From positions 62,001-126,000 of the forward strand of contig NZ_FNJK01000002.1 in assembly GCF_900104225.1 (NCBI RefSeq): a DNA stretch of 64,000 bases. Direction: 5' to 3'. This document shows positions 27,980 through 36,215 of this stretch, piece after piece (within the stretch, counting starts at the first letter, position 1; the number at the start of each line of letters is the position of its first letter). The notes below the pieces were generated by a model that worked only from the letters and a program-made list of their open reading frames with translations, was not told where the DNA came from and ran no database searches. This DNA comes from Streptococcus equinus (GTDB taxonomy: Bacteria > Bacillota > Bacilli > Lactobacillales > Streptococcaceae). The position numbers were made by a program, and so were the translations under genes.

Positions 27980-28294
27980 ATGATTGAGACTAATGAATCA
28001 CAAAAATTGCTAAAAGGAGATTTGCTAGATGATGTTACCAGCTTTTTTAAAGCTCTTGGAAACACAACACGTTTGCAAATCATTTGCTGTTTGAGCAAGG
28101 GAGAAATGAAGTCTAGTGAATTGGCGATGATTTTAGAAATGACACCGTCAGCAATTTCGCATCAATTAACGATGTTAAAAAATTTAAAGATTGTTTCTGT
28201 TCGACGTGAAGGGAAGAATCAGATCTACGCTCTTGCTGATAAGCATATTAGCCAAGTTTTAGAGTCTGTTGTAGAACATTATCAGGAGGATTAA
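27980..28294 (+). CDS. ArsR/SmtB-family metal-sensing repressor
   Basis: A 104-residue winged-helix repressor: LGNTTRLQIICCLSKGEMKSSELAMILEMTPSAISHQLTMLKNLKIVSVRREG, then ADKHISQVLESVVEHYQED, whose Asp/His residues resemble the alpha-5 metal site of Zn sensors such as SmtB/CzrA. It should release its operator on excess Zn or Cd and derepress the ATPase encoded two bases downstream. ATG 27980 with GGAGAG upstream is preferred to TTG 27965. Confidence 0.88.
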   Translation: MIETNESQKLLKGDLLDDVTSFFKALGNTTRLQIICCLSKGEMKSSELAMILEMTPSAISHQLTMLKNLKIVSVRREGKNQIYALADKHISQVLESVVEHYQED

Positions 28295-28296
28295 AC

Positions 28297-30180
28297 GTGT
28301 CAGGTAAACATAAAAAGAAGCTTTTTAGAATTTTGTTAGCAACGCTGACGTTTATTATTGTTTTTGCTGTGGTTAAGCTAAATCATATTGGCTTGCCAGC
28401 TCAAGCTTTGTTATATGCCATTCCATTTTTAATGGCGGGTTATGATGTTTTGAAAAAAGCCCTGCTAAAAATAAGTCAGGGAAAAGTCTTTAGCGAACAT
28501 TTTCTGATGTCATTAGCGACACTTGGGGCATTTGCCCTTAGTTTTATGACTGGTAAAGCTGAGTTTGCCGAGGCTGTGTTTGTGATGATTTTCTATCAAG
28601 TAGGTGAATTTTTTGAACACATTGCAGAAGGTAATAGTGAAAAATCCATTTCAGAATTGCTAGATTTGCGACCAGATCTTGTTCATTTAGAAGACGGATC
28701 TCAGACAGTTGATGTTGATCCTAAAGACTTGAAAGAAGGGCAAGTGATTACCATTAAACCTGGTGAGAAGGTTGCTATTGATGGAATCTTGATTTCTGGT
28801 GAATCTTCAGTGGATACAGCAGCTTTGACAGGTGAAAGTCTGCCACAAAGTGTTCAGGTTGGAGATCAGGTTCTGTCAGGGATGATTAACATGACAGGGG
28901 TGATTCGTGTTAAGGTTCTGCATTCTGTTGAAAATTCAACCTTAAGTAAAATTTTGGATTTACTGGAAAATTCAACGGCAAACAAATCCAAGAGCGAACG
29001 TTTCATGACAAAATTTGCAGAAGTCTACACACCAACAGTAGTAATTGCAGCTTTGATTTTAGCCTTTTTACCACCGCTGGTATCAGGAGATTTTCTTGCT
29101 AATTTCCCAGAATGGCTGAGTCGTGCGCTTACTTTCCTTGTCATTTCTTGTCCTTGTGCATTGGTCATTTCGATTCCGCTTAGCTTCTTTGGAGGTTTAG
29201 GAGCAAGTTCAAAAGCGGGTGTTTTGATTAAGGGATCAAATTATCTTGAAAGTTTGGCATCTCTAGAAACATTGCTTTTTGATAAAACAGGAACTTTGAC
29301 AGAAGGTGTTTTTGAAGTTACTGCTCTTCACTCTACTGACGTCAAAGAAGAACAGCTGTTGCATTTGGCGAGTCATGTGGAACGTTTTTCAAGTCACCCA
29401 ATCGCTCAATCGCTTCGTGAAGCTTACGAAAAAGAAGCTGATGATTGTTCAATCACTGATGTAACTGAAAAATCTGGTTATGGCATCAGCGCTAAAATTA
29501 ATGAACATGATGTTGCTGTCGGTAATACTAAATTTATGGAAATTTTGGGAGCTGATTGGAAACCATGTCATAAAGTTGGAACTATTGTTCATGTAGCTAT
29601 TGATGGAAATTATGCCGGACATATTGTGATTTCAGATTGCATCAAATCTGATACTAAGCAAGCTTTGCAAGAGCTTCGAAAAGCTGGTGTTAAACAACTA
29701 GTTATGCTAACAGGTGACCGTCACGAAGTGGCTCAAAAAATTGCTGATGAGCTAGCAATGGCAGATTATAAAGCAGAGCTTCTTCCAGGAGATAAAGTTA
29801 CAGAGTTAGGAAACTACCTAGCACAAAAGAATCCTAGATCAACAGTTGGATTCGTCGGAGATGGAATTAACGATGCACCGGTTTTAGCTCGAGCTGATGT
29901 TGGTATTGCCATGGGTGGTCTTGGAAGTGACGTTGCGATTGAAGCAGCAGATGTGGTTGTCATGAACGATCGATTATCAAAAATTGCTCAAGCAATAAAA
30001 ATCGCCCGTAAGACAATTACTATTGCAAGAGAAAATATTGTATTTTCAATCGGCATTAAAGTTTTAGTCTTGATTTTGGCCAGTCTAGGTTTAGCTAATA
30101 TGTGGCTTGCCATCTTTGCTGATGTTGGTGTAACAGTTCTTGCAACACTAAATGCTATGCGAACAATGAAATTGACATAG
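28297..30180 (+). CDS. cadA: P1B-type heavy-metal (Zn/Cd/Pb class) efflux ATPase
   Basis: The 627-residue protein exports soft divalent metals. It has the membrane metal site SCPCALVIS (near residue 284), the phosphorylation loop DKTGTLT (329), HP-type SSHPIAQS and GDGINDAP (522). There is no N-terminal heavy-metal-associated domain; the first membrane helix starts at about residue 10. CPC plus its pairing with an SmtB-like sensor suggests Zn/Cd rather than Cu. It starts at GTG 28297, with AGGAGG upstream, two bases after the repressor stop. Confidence 0.88.
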   Translation: MSGKHKKKLFRILLATLTFIIVFAVVKLNHIGLPAQALLYAIPFLMAGYDVLKKALLKISQGKVFSEHFLMSLATLGAFALSFMTGKAEFAEAVFVMIFYQVGEFFEHIAEGNSEKSISELLDLRPDLVHLEDGSQTVDVDPKDLKEGQVITIKPGEKVAIDGILISGESSVDTAALTGESLPQSVQVGDQVLSGMINMTGVIRVKVLHSVENSTLSKILDLLENSTANKSKSERFMTKFAEVYTPTVVIAALILAFLPPLVSGDFLANFPEWLSRALTFLVISCPCALVISIPLSFFGGLGASSKAGVLIKGSNYLESLASLETLLFDKTGTLTEGVFEVTALHSTDVKEEQLLHLASHVERFSSHPIAQSLREAYEKEADDCSITDVTEKSGYGISAKINEHDVAVGNTKFMEILGADWKPCHKVGTIVHVAIDGNYAGHIVISDCIKSDTKQALQELRKAGVKQLVMLTGDRHEVAQKIADELAMADYKAELLPGDKVTELGNYLAQKNPRSTVGFVGDGINDAPVLARADVGIAMGGLGSDVAIEAADVVVMNDRLSKIAQAIKIARKTITIARENIVFSIGIKVLVLILASLGLANMWLAIFADVGVTVLATLNAMRTMKLT

Positions 30181-30247
30181 AAATTTTTTTGAACTATAAT
30201 AGCCTTAATCATATAGAAAGCTACCATTTTCTTTTAGAGAGTGGGGT

Positions 30248-30293
30248 GGTATGGCACGATTTTGAGTTTCAAATGGTTGCCATGCCATTTTTT
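30248..30293 (+). terminator. Terminator downstream of cadA
   Basis: GGTATGGCA and TGCCATGCC pair with one wobble and are followed by ATTTTTT. The remaining gap to gpmA (30294-30558) contains no gene I can support, only AT-rich sequence with possible -10 elements. Confidence 0.7.
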
Positions 30294-30558
30294 ATTGCTT
30301 TTCAAAGTTCTGTTAGTGACTGTTCAAGGATGTCAGACTCTTTTACAGAAAATTAGCAATTATACTAGCTTTTTTAGAGCTTTTTGGGTAGAATAGTAAG
30401 GGTAAGCGACTTTATCTGGTCGTAATAAATTAAGTTGGCTAAAATGCTGAGCCAAAAATAGTCTAACTTCTCTGGTTGCTTGTCAACTAGTAAGATTACT
30501 ATCTATTTTTCGCTGTGTGTTAATAGCCCTTGTATTACTTAAAAGGAGACTTTATCTA

Positions 30559-31251
30559 ATGGTAAAATTAGTGTTTGCACGTCACGGGCAATCTGAATGG
30601 AACAAAGCTAACCTTTTCACTGGTTGGGCTGACGTTGACCTTACAGAAGAAGGTACTAAACAAGCTATCGAAGCTGGTAAATTGATCAAAGAAGCAGGAA
30701 TCGAATTTGACCTTGCTTTCACATCAGTTCTTAAACGTGCTATCAAAACAACTAACCTTGCTCTTGAAGCTTCTGACCAACTTTGGGTTCCAGTTGAAAA
30801 ATCATGGCGCTTGAACGAACGTCACTATGGTGGTTTGACTGGTCAAAACAAAGCTGAAGCTGCTGAAAAATGGGGTGACGAACAAGTTCACATCTGGCGT
30901 CGTTCATACGATGTATTGCCACCAGCTATGGCTAAAGACGATCAATACTCAGCACACACTGACCGTCGTTACGCTAACCTTGATGACAAAGTTGTTCCAG
31001 ATGCAGAAAACTTGAAAGTTACTTTGGAACGCGCACTTCCATTCTGGGAAGATAAAATCGCTCCAGCTCTTAAAGATGGTAAAAACGTCTTTGTAGGTGC
31101 ACACGGTAACTCAATCCGCGCTCTTGTAAAACACATCAAACAATTGTCAGATGACGAAATTATGGATGTTGAAATCCCTAACTTCCCACCACTTGTATTC
31201 GAATTTGACGAAAAATTGAACGTTACTGACGAATACTTCTTGGGTAAATAA
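30559..31251 (+). CDS. gpmA: 2,3-bisphosphoglycerate-dependent phosphoglycerate mutase
   Basis: The glycolytic enzyme that interconverts 3- and 2-phosphoglycerate. The 230-residue protein begins [15 protein letters not shown] with the phosphorylated His in RHG, then [12 protein letters not shown] and [10 protein letters not shown] with the second His. ATG 30559 follows AAAAGGAGA. Codon use is strongly biased, as expected for an abundant enzyme. Confidence 0.97.
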   Translation: MVKLVFARHGQSEWNKANLFTGWADVDLTEEGTKQAIEAGKLIKEAGIEFDLAFTSVLKRAIKTTNLALEASDQLWVPVEKSWRLNERHYGGLTGQNKAEAAEKWGDEQVHIWRRSYDVLPPAMAKDDQYSAHTDRRYANLDDKVVPDAENLKVTLERALPFWEDKIAPALKDGKNVFVGAHGNSIRALVKHIKQLSDDEIMDVEIPNFPPLVFEFDEKLNVTDEYFLGK

Positions 31252-31288
31252 TCTGATAAGAGATTATAAGGTTTAAAACCCTTGATAT

Positions 31289-31326
31289 AAAAGCATTCTA
31301 GGCTAACTCCTAGGGTGCTTTTTTTG
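31289..31326 (+). terminator. Terminator of gpmA
   Basis: AAGCATTCTAGG and CCTAGGGTGCTT form a 12-bp stem with one wobble, followed by TTTTT. Confidence 0.85.
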
Positions 31327-31449
31327 AATTTGTTACCCTTTTTGTTACGAGATAGAGTGATTAGGAATTTCAAGAGATAAGTCTTCTATATTTCATAGTT
31401 TTTATGGTATGATTAGTAGTAAGTAATATATTTTGTAAAGGGGGCTTTT

Positions 31450-31971
31450 ATGAAAGCAGCAGAGCGTCGTCAAAAAATTATTGATATTTTGAGTCAGACA
31501 CAAGTTCCCATTTCAGCTAGTACTTTAGCAAGCCAACTTGGTGTGAGTCGTCAAATTATTGTCGGTGATGTGGCTCTTTTGAGAGCGGCTAATCATGATG
31601 TGATTTCTACGCCAAAAGGTTATGTCTTGTCACAAGCACTTTATTCACATCAATTTATTGGAAAAATTGCTTGTCAGCATGGTCCAGATAGAACGAAAGA
31701 GGAATTGGATTGTGTTGTTTCTAAAGGTGGTATTATGGTTGATGTGGAAGTTGAACACCCAGTCTACGGGATGTTAACAGCGCCGCTTAATATCAAAAGT
31801 AAAGAAGATATTGATAATTTTGTAGATAAGGTAGAGCATTCAAATGCAACACTTCTCTCATCTTTAACCGATGGTATTCATACTCACACTTTATCATGTC
31901 ATTCAAAAGATGAATTTGAAGAAATTAAGTCTATTTTATCTGATAAAGGTTTGCTTTTGAAATCAAACTAA
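31450..31971 (+). CDS. niaR: Niacin-responsive repressor NiaR
   Basis: The 173-residue protein has an N-terminal HTH_11 winged helix (RRQKIIDILSQTQVPISASTLASQLGVSRQIIVGDVALLR) and a C-terminal 3H domain with three conserved His positions (CQHGPDR, EVEHPVYG, HTHTLSCHS). This is the NiaR/YrxA architecture, which represses NAD-precursor genes when nicotinic acid binds. The niacin transporter gene niaX lies directly downstream. GGGGGC precedes the ATG. Confidence 0.9.
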   Translation: MKAAERRQKIIDILSQTQVPISASTLASQLGVSRQIIVGDVALLRAANHDVISTPKGYVLSQALYSHQFIGKIACQHGPDRTKEELDCVVSKGGIMVDVEVEHPVYGMLTAPLNIKSKEDIDNFVDKVEHSNATLLSSLTDGIHTHTLSCHSKDEFEEIKSILSDKGLLLKSN

Positions 31972-31978
31972 AGCAGTT

Positions 31979-32016
31979 ACAGGTGTCTTGACACCTGTTC
32001 TTTTTTTATTTATAAT
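31979..32016 (+). promoter_or_regulatory. niaX promoter overlapping the niaR terminator and a palindrome
   Basis: ACAGGTGTC-TT-GACACCTGT (31979-31998) followed by a T-rich run is a terminator for niaR. The same bases supply TTGACA (31988-31993), which with a 17-base spacer and TATAAT (32011-32016) is a full consensus promoter for niaX. The palindrome is a candidate NiaR operator. Confidence 0.72.
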
Positions 32017-32092
32017 AAGCAAGGTCAGTTAACTATTTTCAAAAAAACGTGTGTATTACCTGGTAGTTAATTGATTAAAAGCTATCGTCATG

Positions 32093-32120
32093 CCTGAGTG
32101 ATAATTGGGGATCATTCAGG
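32093..32120 (+). other. Inverted repeat in the niaX leader
   Basis: CCTGAGTGAT-N8-ATCATTCAGG forms a 10-bp hairpin with one G-U pair, ending about 17 bases before the niaX ribosome site. No T run follows. It may be a structural element of the leader or a second regulator site; its role is unknown. Confidence 0.45.
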
Positions 32121-32148
32121 TATTATCATATATAAAAGGAGTTGTCAT

Positions 32149-32697
32149 ATGAGACGTCATCAAACTAAGTCTCTTGCTTTTACAGCTATTTTAGTTGCTT
32201 TTGGAATTTTAATTCCTATGGTTATGCCAGTTAAGGTTGTTATCGGGCCAGCTTCATTTACATTGGCTAGTCACGTACCAGTCTTTATGGCTATGTTCAT
32301 CTCGCCACAAGTGGCTGTTTTAGTTGCTTTGGGAACAAGCTTAGGTTTCTTATTAGCAGGTTTTCCAATTGTTATTGTGTTGCGCGCGGTATCGCATTTA
32401 CTTTTTGCGATTGTTGGTGCTGTGATGATTAAAAAACGTCCAGCTTTACTTGAAAAACCAGCTTTGACATTTGGATTAGCGCTTTTCTTAAATATCTTGC
32501 ATGGTTTGGCAGAGTTTATCGTCGTTCTTGCCTTGACAGCAGGAGCTCATACAGGAGCTGCTTATATTTGGTCTTTGGTGGGCTTGATTGGTTTAGGCTC
32601 TCTTGTTCATGGATGTATTGATTTTTACATCGCTTATTTTCTTTGGAAATTCTTGCGTGATAAAGTTGGCGTTGATTTTTCAGTTGACGCAAAATAA
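32149..32697 (+). CDS. niaX: Niacin ECF transporter substrate-binding subunit NiaX
   Basis: The 182-residue, roughly six-helix membrane protein is the S component of a group II ECF transporter for nicotinic acid. Segments such as GILIPMVMPVKVVIGPASFTL and ASHVPVFMAMFISP match NiaX. It needs the shared EcfA1A2T energising module encoded elsewhere. ATG 32149 with AAAAGGAG upstream is chosen. Placement right after niaR supports the substrate. Confidence 0.85.
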   Translation: MRRHQTKSLAFTAILVAFGILIPMVMPVKVVIGPASFTLASHVPVFMAMFISPQVAVLVALGTSLGFLLAGFPIVIVLRAVSHLLFAIVGAVMIKKRPALLEKPALTFGLALFLNILHGLAEFIVVLALTAGAHTGAAYIWSLVGLIGLGSLVHGCIDFYIAYFLWKFLRDKVGVDFSVDAK

Positions 32698-32701
32698 TAT
32701 G

Positions 32702-32728
32702 GTGGGGGAATAAATTTCCTCCTTTTTT
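32702..32728 (+). terminator. Probable terminator of niaX
   Basis: GGGGGAA and TTTCCTCC pair around TAAA and are followed by TTTTTT. Confidence 0.6.
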
Positions 32729-32871
32729 CTTGCTTAAAATGTCTCAATTTTATTTGTTGATTTTCTTGAAAAAAGGATATGTAAAAAAGTGAAACTTTTA
32801 CATTTTGTGACACTCTCTTTTAAGTAAATTGTGATAAAATATAAAACGAAGCTTTTAATTGTGAGGAAAGA

Positions 32872-34956
32872 ATGTCAGTTAAGAAGAGATTGAGCAAGAT
32901 TAAAATTGCCAAAAAAACAACCAGTATCACAAAACGTATTTACTTGATTTTTGCGGTTATCGTTGTCTTATTTTCAGTGATTATTTTAAGATTAGCGCAG
33001 ATGCAAATTTTAAATAAATCCTTCTATGATGATAAGTTAAATTCGTCAACAACCTATAAAGTGACGTCATCAAGTCCCCGTGGGCAAATTTTTGATGCTG
33101 CAGGTAACTTATTAGTTTCGAATAATGTTAAGCAGGTTGTTGCCTTTACACGTAGTAATACAATCACTGCTGAGGATATGAAAAACTTGGCAAAAACCTT
33201 ATCAACGTTAGTTGATTTCACAGAAACTAACGTGACAACACGTCAGAAAAAAGATTATTATTTGGCTGACTCAGACACTTATGCTAAAGTCGTTAAGAGT
33301 CTTCCAGATAATCAAAAATATGATAGTTATGGTAATAACTTAACAGAATCTAAAGTTTATGCCAATGCCGTTAAAGCTGTAACTGATGATGAGATTAATT
33401 ATTCTGAAGATGAGTTGAAGTTGGTTTATATCTTCAGTCAAATGAATGCTGCCTCAACTTTCAGTACGGTTAATTTAACAACTGGTGATTTAACAGATGA
33501 ACAAATTGCATACATCACTGCAAATCGTTCAAAATTATCAGGAATTTCTATTGCTACTGACTGGGATCGCCAAACATCAACTGGCTCACTTTCAACCCTT
33601 ATCGGTACGGTATCATCAAAACAATCTGGTTTACCAGCTGAAGAAGCAGAAGAGTATCTTGCTAAAGGTTATTCAATGAATGACCGAGTCGGAACATCTT
33701 ATCTTGAAAAAGCCTACGAAGATGATTTACAAGGTACACATACTGTTCGTGAAATTACGACGGATAAAAATGGTAACGTCGTTTCTGATAACATTACTAG
33801 CGAAGGAAAAGCTGGTAAGAACTTGAAGTTGACCGTTAATTCAGATTTCCAATCTGGTGTAGAAAACATCTTGAATCAGTATTACAATGCTGAGCTTGCT
33901 GCTGGTTTTGCAACTTATTCAGAAGGTGCCTATGCCGTTGCTTTGAACCCTCAAACAGGAGCGATTTTAGCAATGGCTGGTTTGTCACATGATACTGGTT
34001 CTTCAACAACGACGCTTGATGCTCTTGGTACGATTAATGATAACTTTGTTCCAGGGTCTGTTGTCAAAGCGGCAACCATTAGTTCTGGATGGGAAAATAA
34101 CGCTATCTCTGGGAACCAAGTGATTGCTGACCAATCAATTAATCTTGCGGGTTCTCCAGCTATTAAATCATGGTTCACAGGCAGTGGTGCGACAAATATC
34201 ACAGCAGTACAAGCACTTGAGTACTCTTCAAATACTTACATGGTTCAAGTAGCTCTTAAAATGATGGGGCAAGAGTACTATTCAGGTATGGCACTTGCAA
34301 CAACTGGTACAAAAGAAGCTATGGAAGAACTTCGTGCGACTTATGCTGAATATGGTATGGGGACAAGTACTGGTATTGATCTTCCAGAAATAACTACTGG
34401 CTACCTTTCAGATGATTACAGTCCAGGTAATGTCTTGACAGAAGCATTTGGTCAGTACGATTCCTATACACCAATGCAACTGGCTCAATACGCAGCTACT
34501 GTGGCAAATGGTGGTAGCCGTGTAGCACCACATATTGTTGATAGTATTTACGATAATGATGGCACTACAGGAATTGGAACTTTATCTAAGACAATTGAGA
34601 CAAATGTTTTGAACAAGGTGAACATTTCAAGTAGCGATATGGCTCTGCTTCAACAAGGTTTCTACCAAGTAGTTAATAGTACAAGTGGTTATGCAACTGG
34701 TACTCATATGAGAGGAAATGTTACGATTGCCGGTAAGACAGGGACTGCCGAAACATATGCCCTTGATGACAATGGCAATGCTGTGACAACTGTCAATTTG
34801 AGTGTTCTTGCTTATGACTACTCAAAAAATGATGATTCTAAAATTGCGGTTGCGGTTATTATTCCGCACTTAACAAGTGATGATAATCACCCTAACCAAT
34901 TAATTGCGCGTGACATTATTAACTTGTATATGTCAACTTACGCTAATAATAATTAA
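32872..34956 (+). CDS. pbp2b: Penicillin-binding protein 2B (class B transpeptidase)
   Basis: The 694-residue class B PBP cross-links peptidoglycan, mainly with the peripheral/elongation machinery in streptococci. It has one N-terminal membrane helix (IYLIFAVIVVLFSVIILRLAQM), a dimerisation domain and a transpeptidase domain with the nucleophile in SVVK (near residue 395), SSN (about 452) and KTG in AGKTGTAET (about 622). recR follows 57 bases after it, the usual streptococcal order. Confidence 0.95.
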   Translation: MSVKKRLSKIKIAKKTTSITKRIYLIFAVIVVLFSVIILRLAQMQILNKSFYDDKLNSSTTYKVTSSSPRGQIFDAAGNLLVSNNVKQVVAFTRSNTITAEDMKNLAKTLSTLVDFTETNVTTRQKKDYYLADSDTYAKVVKSLPDNQKYDSYGNNLTESKVYANAVKAVTDDEINYSEDELKLVYIFSQMNAASTFSTVNLTTGDLTDEQIAYITANRSKLSGISIATDWDRQTSTGSLSTLIGTVSSKQSGLPAEEAEEYLAKGYSMNDRVGTSYLEKAYEDDLQGTHTVREITTDKNGNVVSDNITSEGKAGKNLKLTVNSDFQSGVENILNQYYNAELAAGFATYSEGAYAVALNPQTGAILAMAGLSHDTGSSTTTLDALGTINDNFVPGSVVKAATISSGWENNAISGNQVIADQSINLAGSPAIKSWFTGSGATNITAVQALEYSSNTYMVQVALKMMGQEYYSGMALATTGTKEAMEELRATYAEYGMGTSTGIDLPEITTGYLSDDYSPGNVLTEAFGQYDSYTPMQLAQYAATVANGGSRVAPHIVDSIYDNDGTTGIGTLSKTIETNVLNKVNISSSDMALLQQGFYQVVNSTSGYATGTHMRGNVTIAGKTGTAETYALDDNGNAVTTVNLSVLAYDYSKNDDSKIAVAVIIPHLTSDDNHPNQLIARDIINLYMSTYANNN

Positions 34957-35013
34957 GAGAGTTCGAGTCGGCAAAAAGTCGGCTCGTGACTTTATTAGAG
35001 GAAAGGAGAGACT

Positions 35014-35610
35014 ATGCTCTACCCAACACCAATTGCAAAGTTAATTGATAGTTTTACAAAATTACCAGGAATTGGGATTAAAACAGCTACTCGTTTAGCT
35101 TTCTATACTATTGGAATGTCAGACGAAGAGGTAAATGAATTTGCCAAGAATTTATTAGCTGCTAAACGTGAATTAACTTATTGTTCTGTTTGTGGGAATT
35201 TAACGGATGAAGATCCATGTAGCATCTGTACTGATGAAACTCGTGACCGTTCTGTTATTTTGGTTGTCGAAGATTCCAAAGATGTTTCAGCCATGGAAAA
35301 AATTCAAGAGTATCATGGTTTGTATCATGTTTTACATGGTTTGATTTCACCAATGAATGGTGTTGGACCAGATGATATTAATTTGAAATCATTGATTACA
35401 CGTTTGATGGATAGTGAGGTTAGTGAGGTTATTATTGCAACCAACGCCACCGCAGATGGTGAAGCGACTTCAATGTACATTTCACGCGTCCTAAAACCAG
35501 CAGGAATCAAGGTAACACGTTTAGCACGTGGACTGGCTGTTGGCTCAGATATCGAATATGCCGACGAAGTTACCCTACTTCGTGCTATCGAAAACCGAAC
35601 AGAATTGTAG
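35014..35610 (+). CDS. recR: Recombination protein RecR
   Basis: RecR loads RecA with RecF/RecO at gapped DNA. The 198-residue protein contains the helix-hairpin-helix ([18 protein letters not shown]), the four-Cys zinc finger ([16 protein letters not shown]), a Toprim segment ([15 protein letters not shown]) and the C-terminal [26 protein letters not shown] precedes the ATG. A terminator follows. Confidence 0.97.
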   Translation: MLYPTPIAKLIDSFTKLPGIGIKTATRLAFYTIGMSDEEVNEFAKNLLAAKRELTYCSVCGNLTDEDPCSICTDETRDRSVILVVEDSKDVSAMEKIQEYHGLYHVLHGLISPMNGVGPDDINLKSLITRLMDSEVSEVIIATNATADGEATSMYISRVLKPAGIKVTRLARGLAVGSDIEYADEVTLLRAIENRTEL

Positions 35611-35617
35611 GATACGA

Positions 35618-35646
35618 GAAAAGCAGCGAAATGCTGCTTTTTTGCT
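35618..35646 (+). terminator. Terminator of recR
   Basis: AAAGCAGC and GCTGCTTT pair around GAAAT and are followed by TTTT. Confidence 0.85.
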
Positions 35647-35672
35647 TGTATATTTTTTTAAAACATAGTAAA

Positions 35673-35697
35673 CTTTTGTTAAGTTACTTAACAAAAG
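35673..35697. promoter_or_regulatory. Perfect 11-3-11 palindrome, candidate MarR operator
   Basis: CTTTTGTTAAG-TTA-CTTAACAAAAG is a perfect inverted repeat just upstream of the MarR-family gene, the expected place for an autoregulatory operator. Confidence 0.75.
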
Positions 35698-35711
35698 AGA
35701 TGAGGAAAATT

Positions 35712-36215
35712 TTGGAAAATATTAATAAACATCTGTCTGCTTTTATTAAAAGTTATAACCGTTTAGAAAAAAGACAGCACAAAATGGAAAAGTATCCAGA
35801 ACTATCTATAACTGAGGTTCATTTTTTGGTATTTATTGCTAAAGAAAAGCCAAAATATCTATCCGAAATAGCTAGAAAAAAGAAAATTTCTAGAAGTGCA
35901 GTTACTCAGATGGTTAATAAACTAAGTGAAAAAGGTTTTTTAATGAGAGAAACGAAAAATAAAACTTCCAATACTCATTCACTATATTTAACGAATACTG
36001 GGTGTGACGTCGTCCAACAACATGATTTGCAACAAAGCTACTTAGAAAAAGAAATTTATAGTATTTTAGCCTCCTATTCAGCAGAATTTTTAAATGAGGT
36101 TTTAGAATTGATGAAAACTATTGAAAATGTATGGGAAAGTACAAATAATCATGATTACTGGAAGGGAGATGAGGAAGTTAGTGAAGAAAACGATCAAAAT
36201 AAATTTGAAGAGTGA
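35712..36215 (+). CDS. MarR-family transcriptional regulator
   Basis: A winged-helix regulator of about 167 residues: PELSITEVHFLVFIAKEKPKYLSEIARKK, the recognition helix SRSAVTQMVNKL and the wing FLMRETKNKTSNTHSLYLT. The start is placed at TTG 35712, with GAGG six bases upstream and outside the operator palindrome; ATG 35700 is possible but its ribosome site would lie in the palindrome. The 3' end overlaps the BAAT-like hydrolase gene, so the two form one unit, and the regulator probably represses it in response to an unknown ligand. Confidence 0.85.
   Translation: MENINKHLSAFIKSYNRLEKRQHKMEKYPELSITEVHFLVFIAKEKPKYLSEIARKKKISRSAVTQMVNKLSEKGFLMRETKNKTSNTHSLYLTNTGCDVVQQHDLQQSYLEKEIYSILASYSAEFLNEVLELMKTIENVWESTNNHDYWKGDEEVSEENDQNKFEE

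Noticed and set aside
30294-30558. Possible riboswitch or small gene in the long gap before gpmA
   Set aside because: I found no conserved aptamer sequence, no stable nested hairpins and no open frame with a ribosome site.
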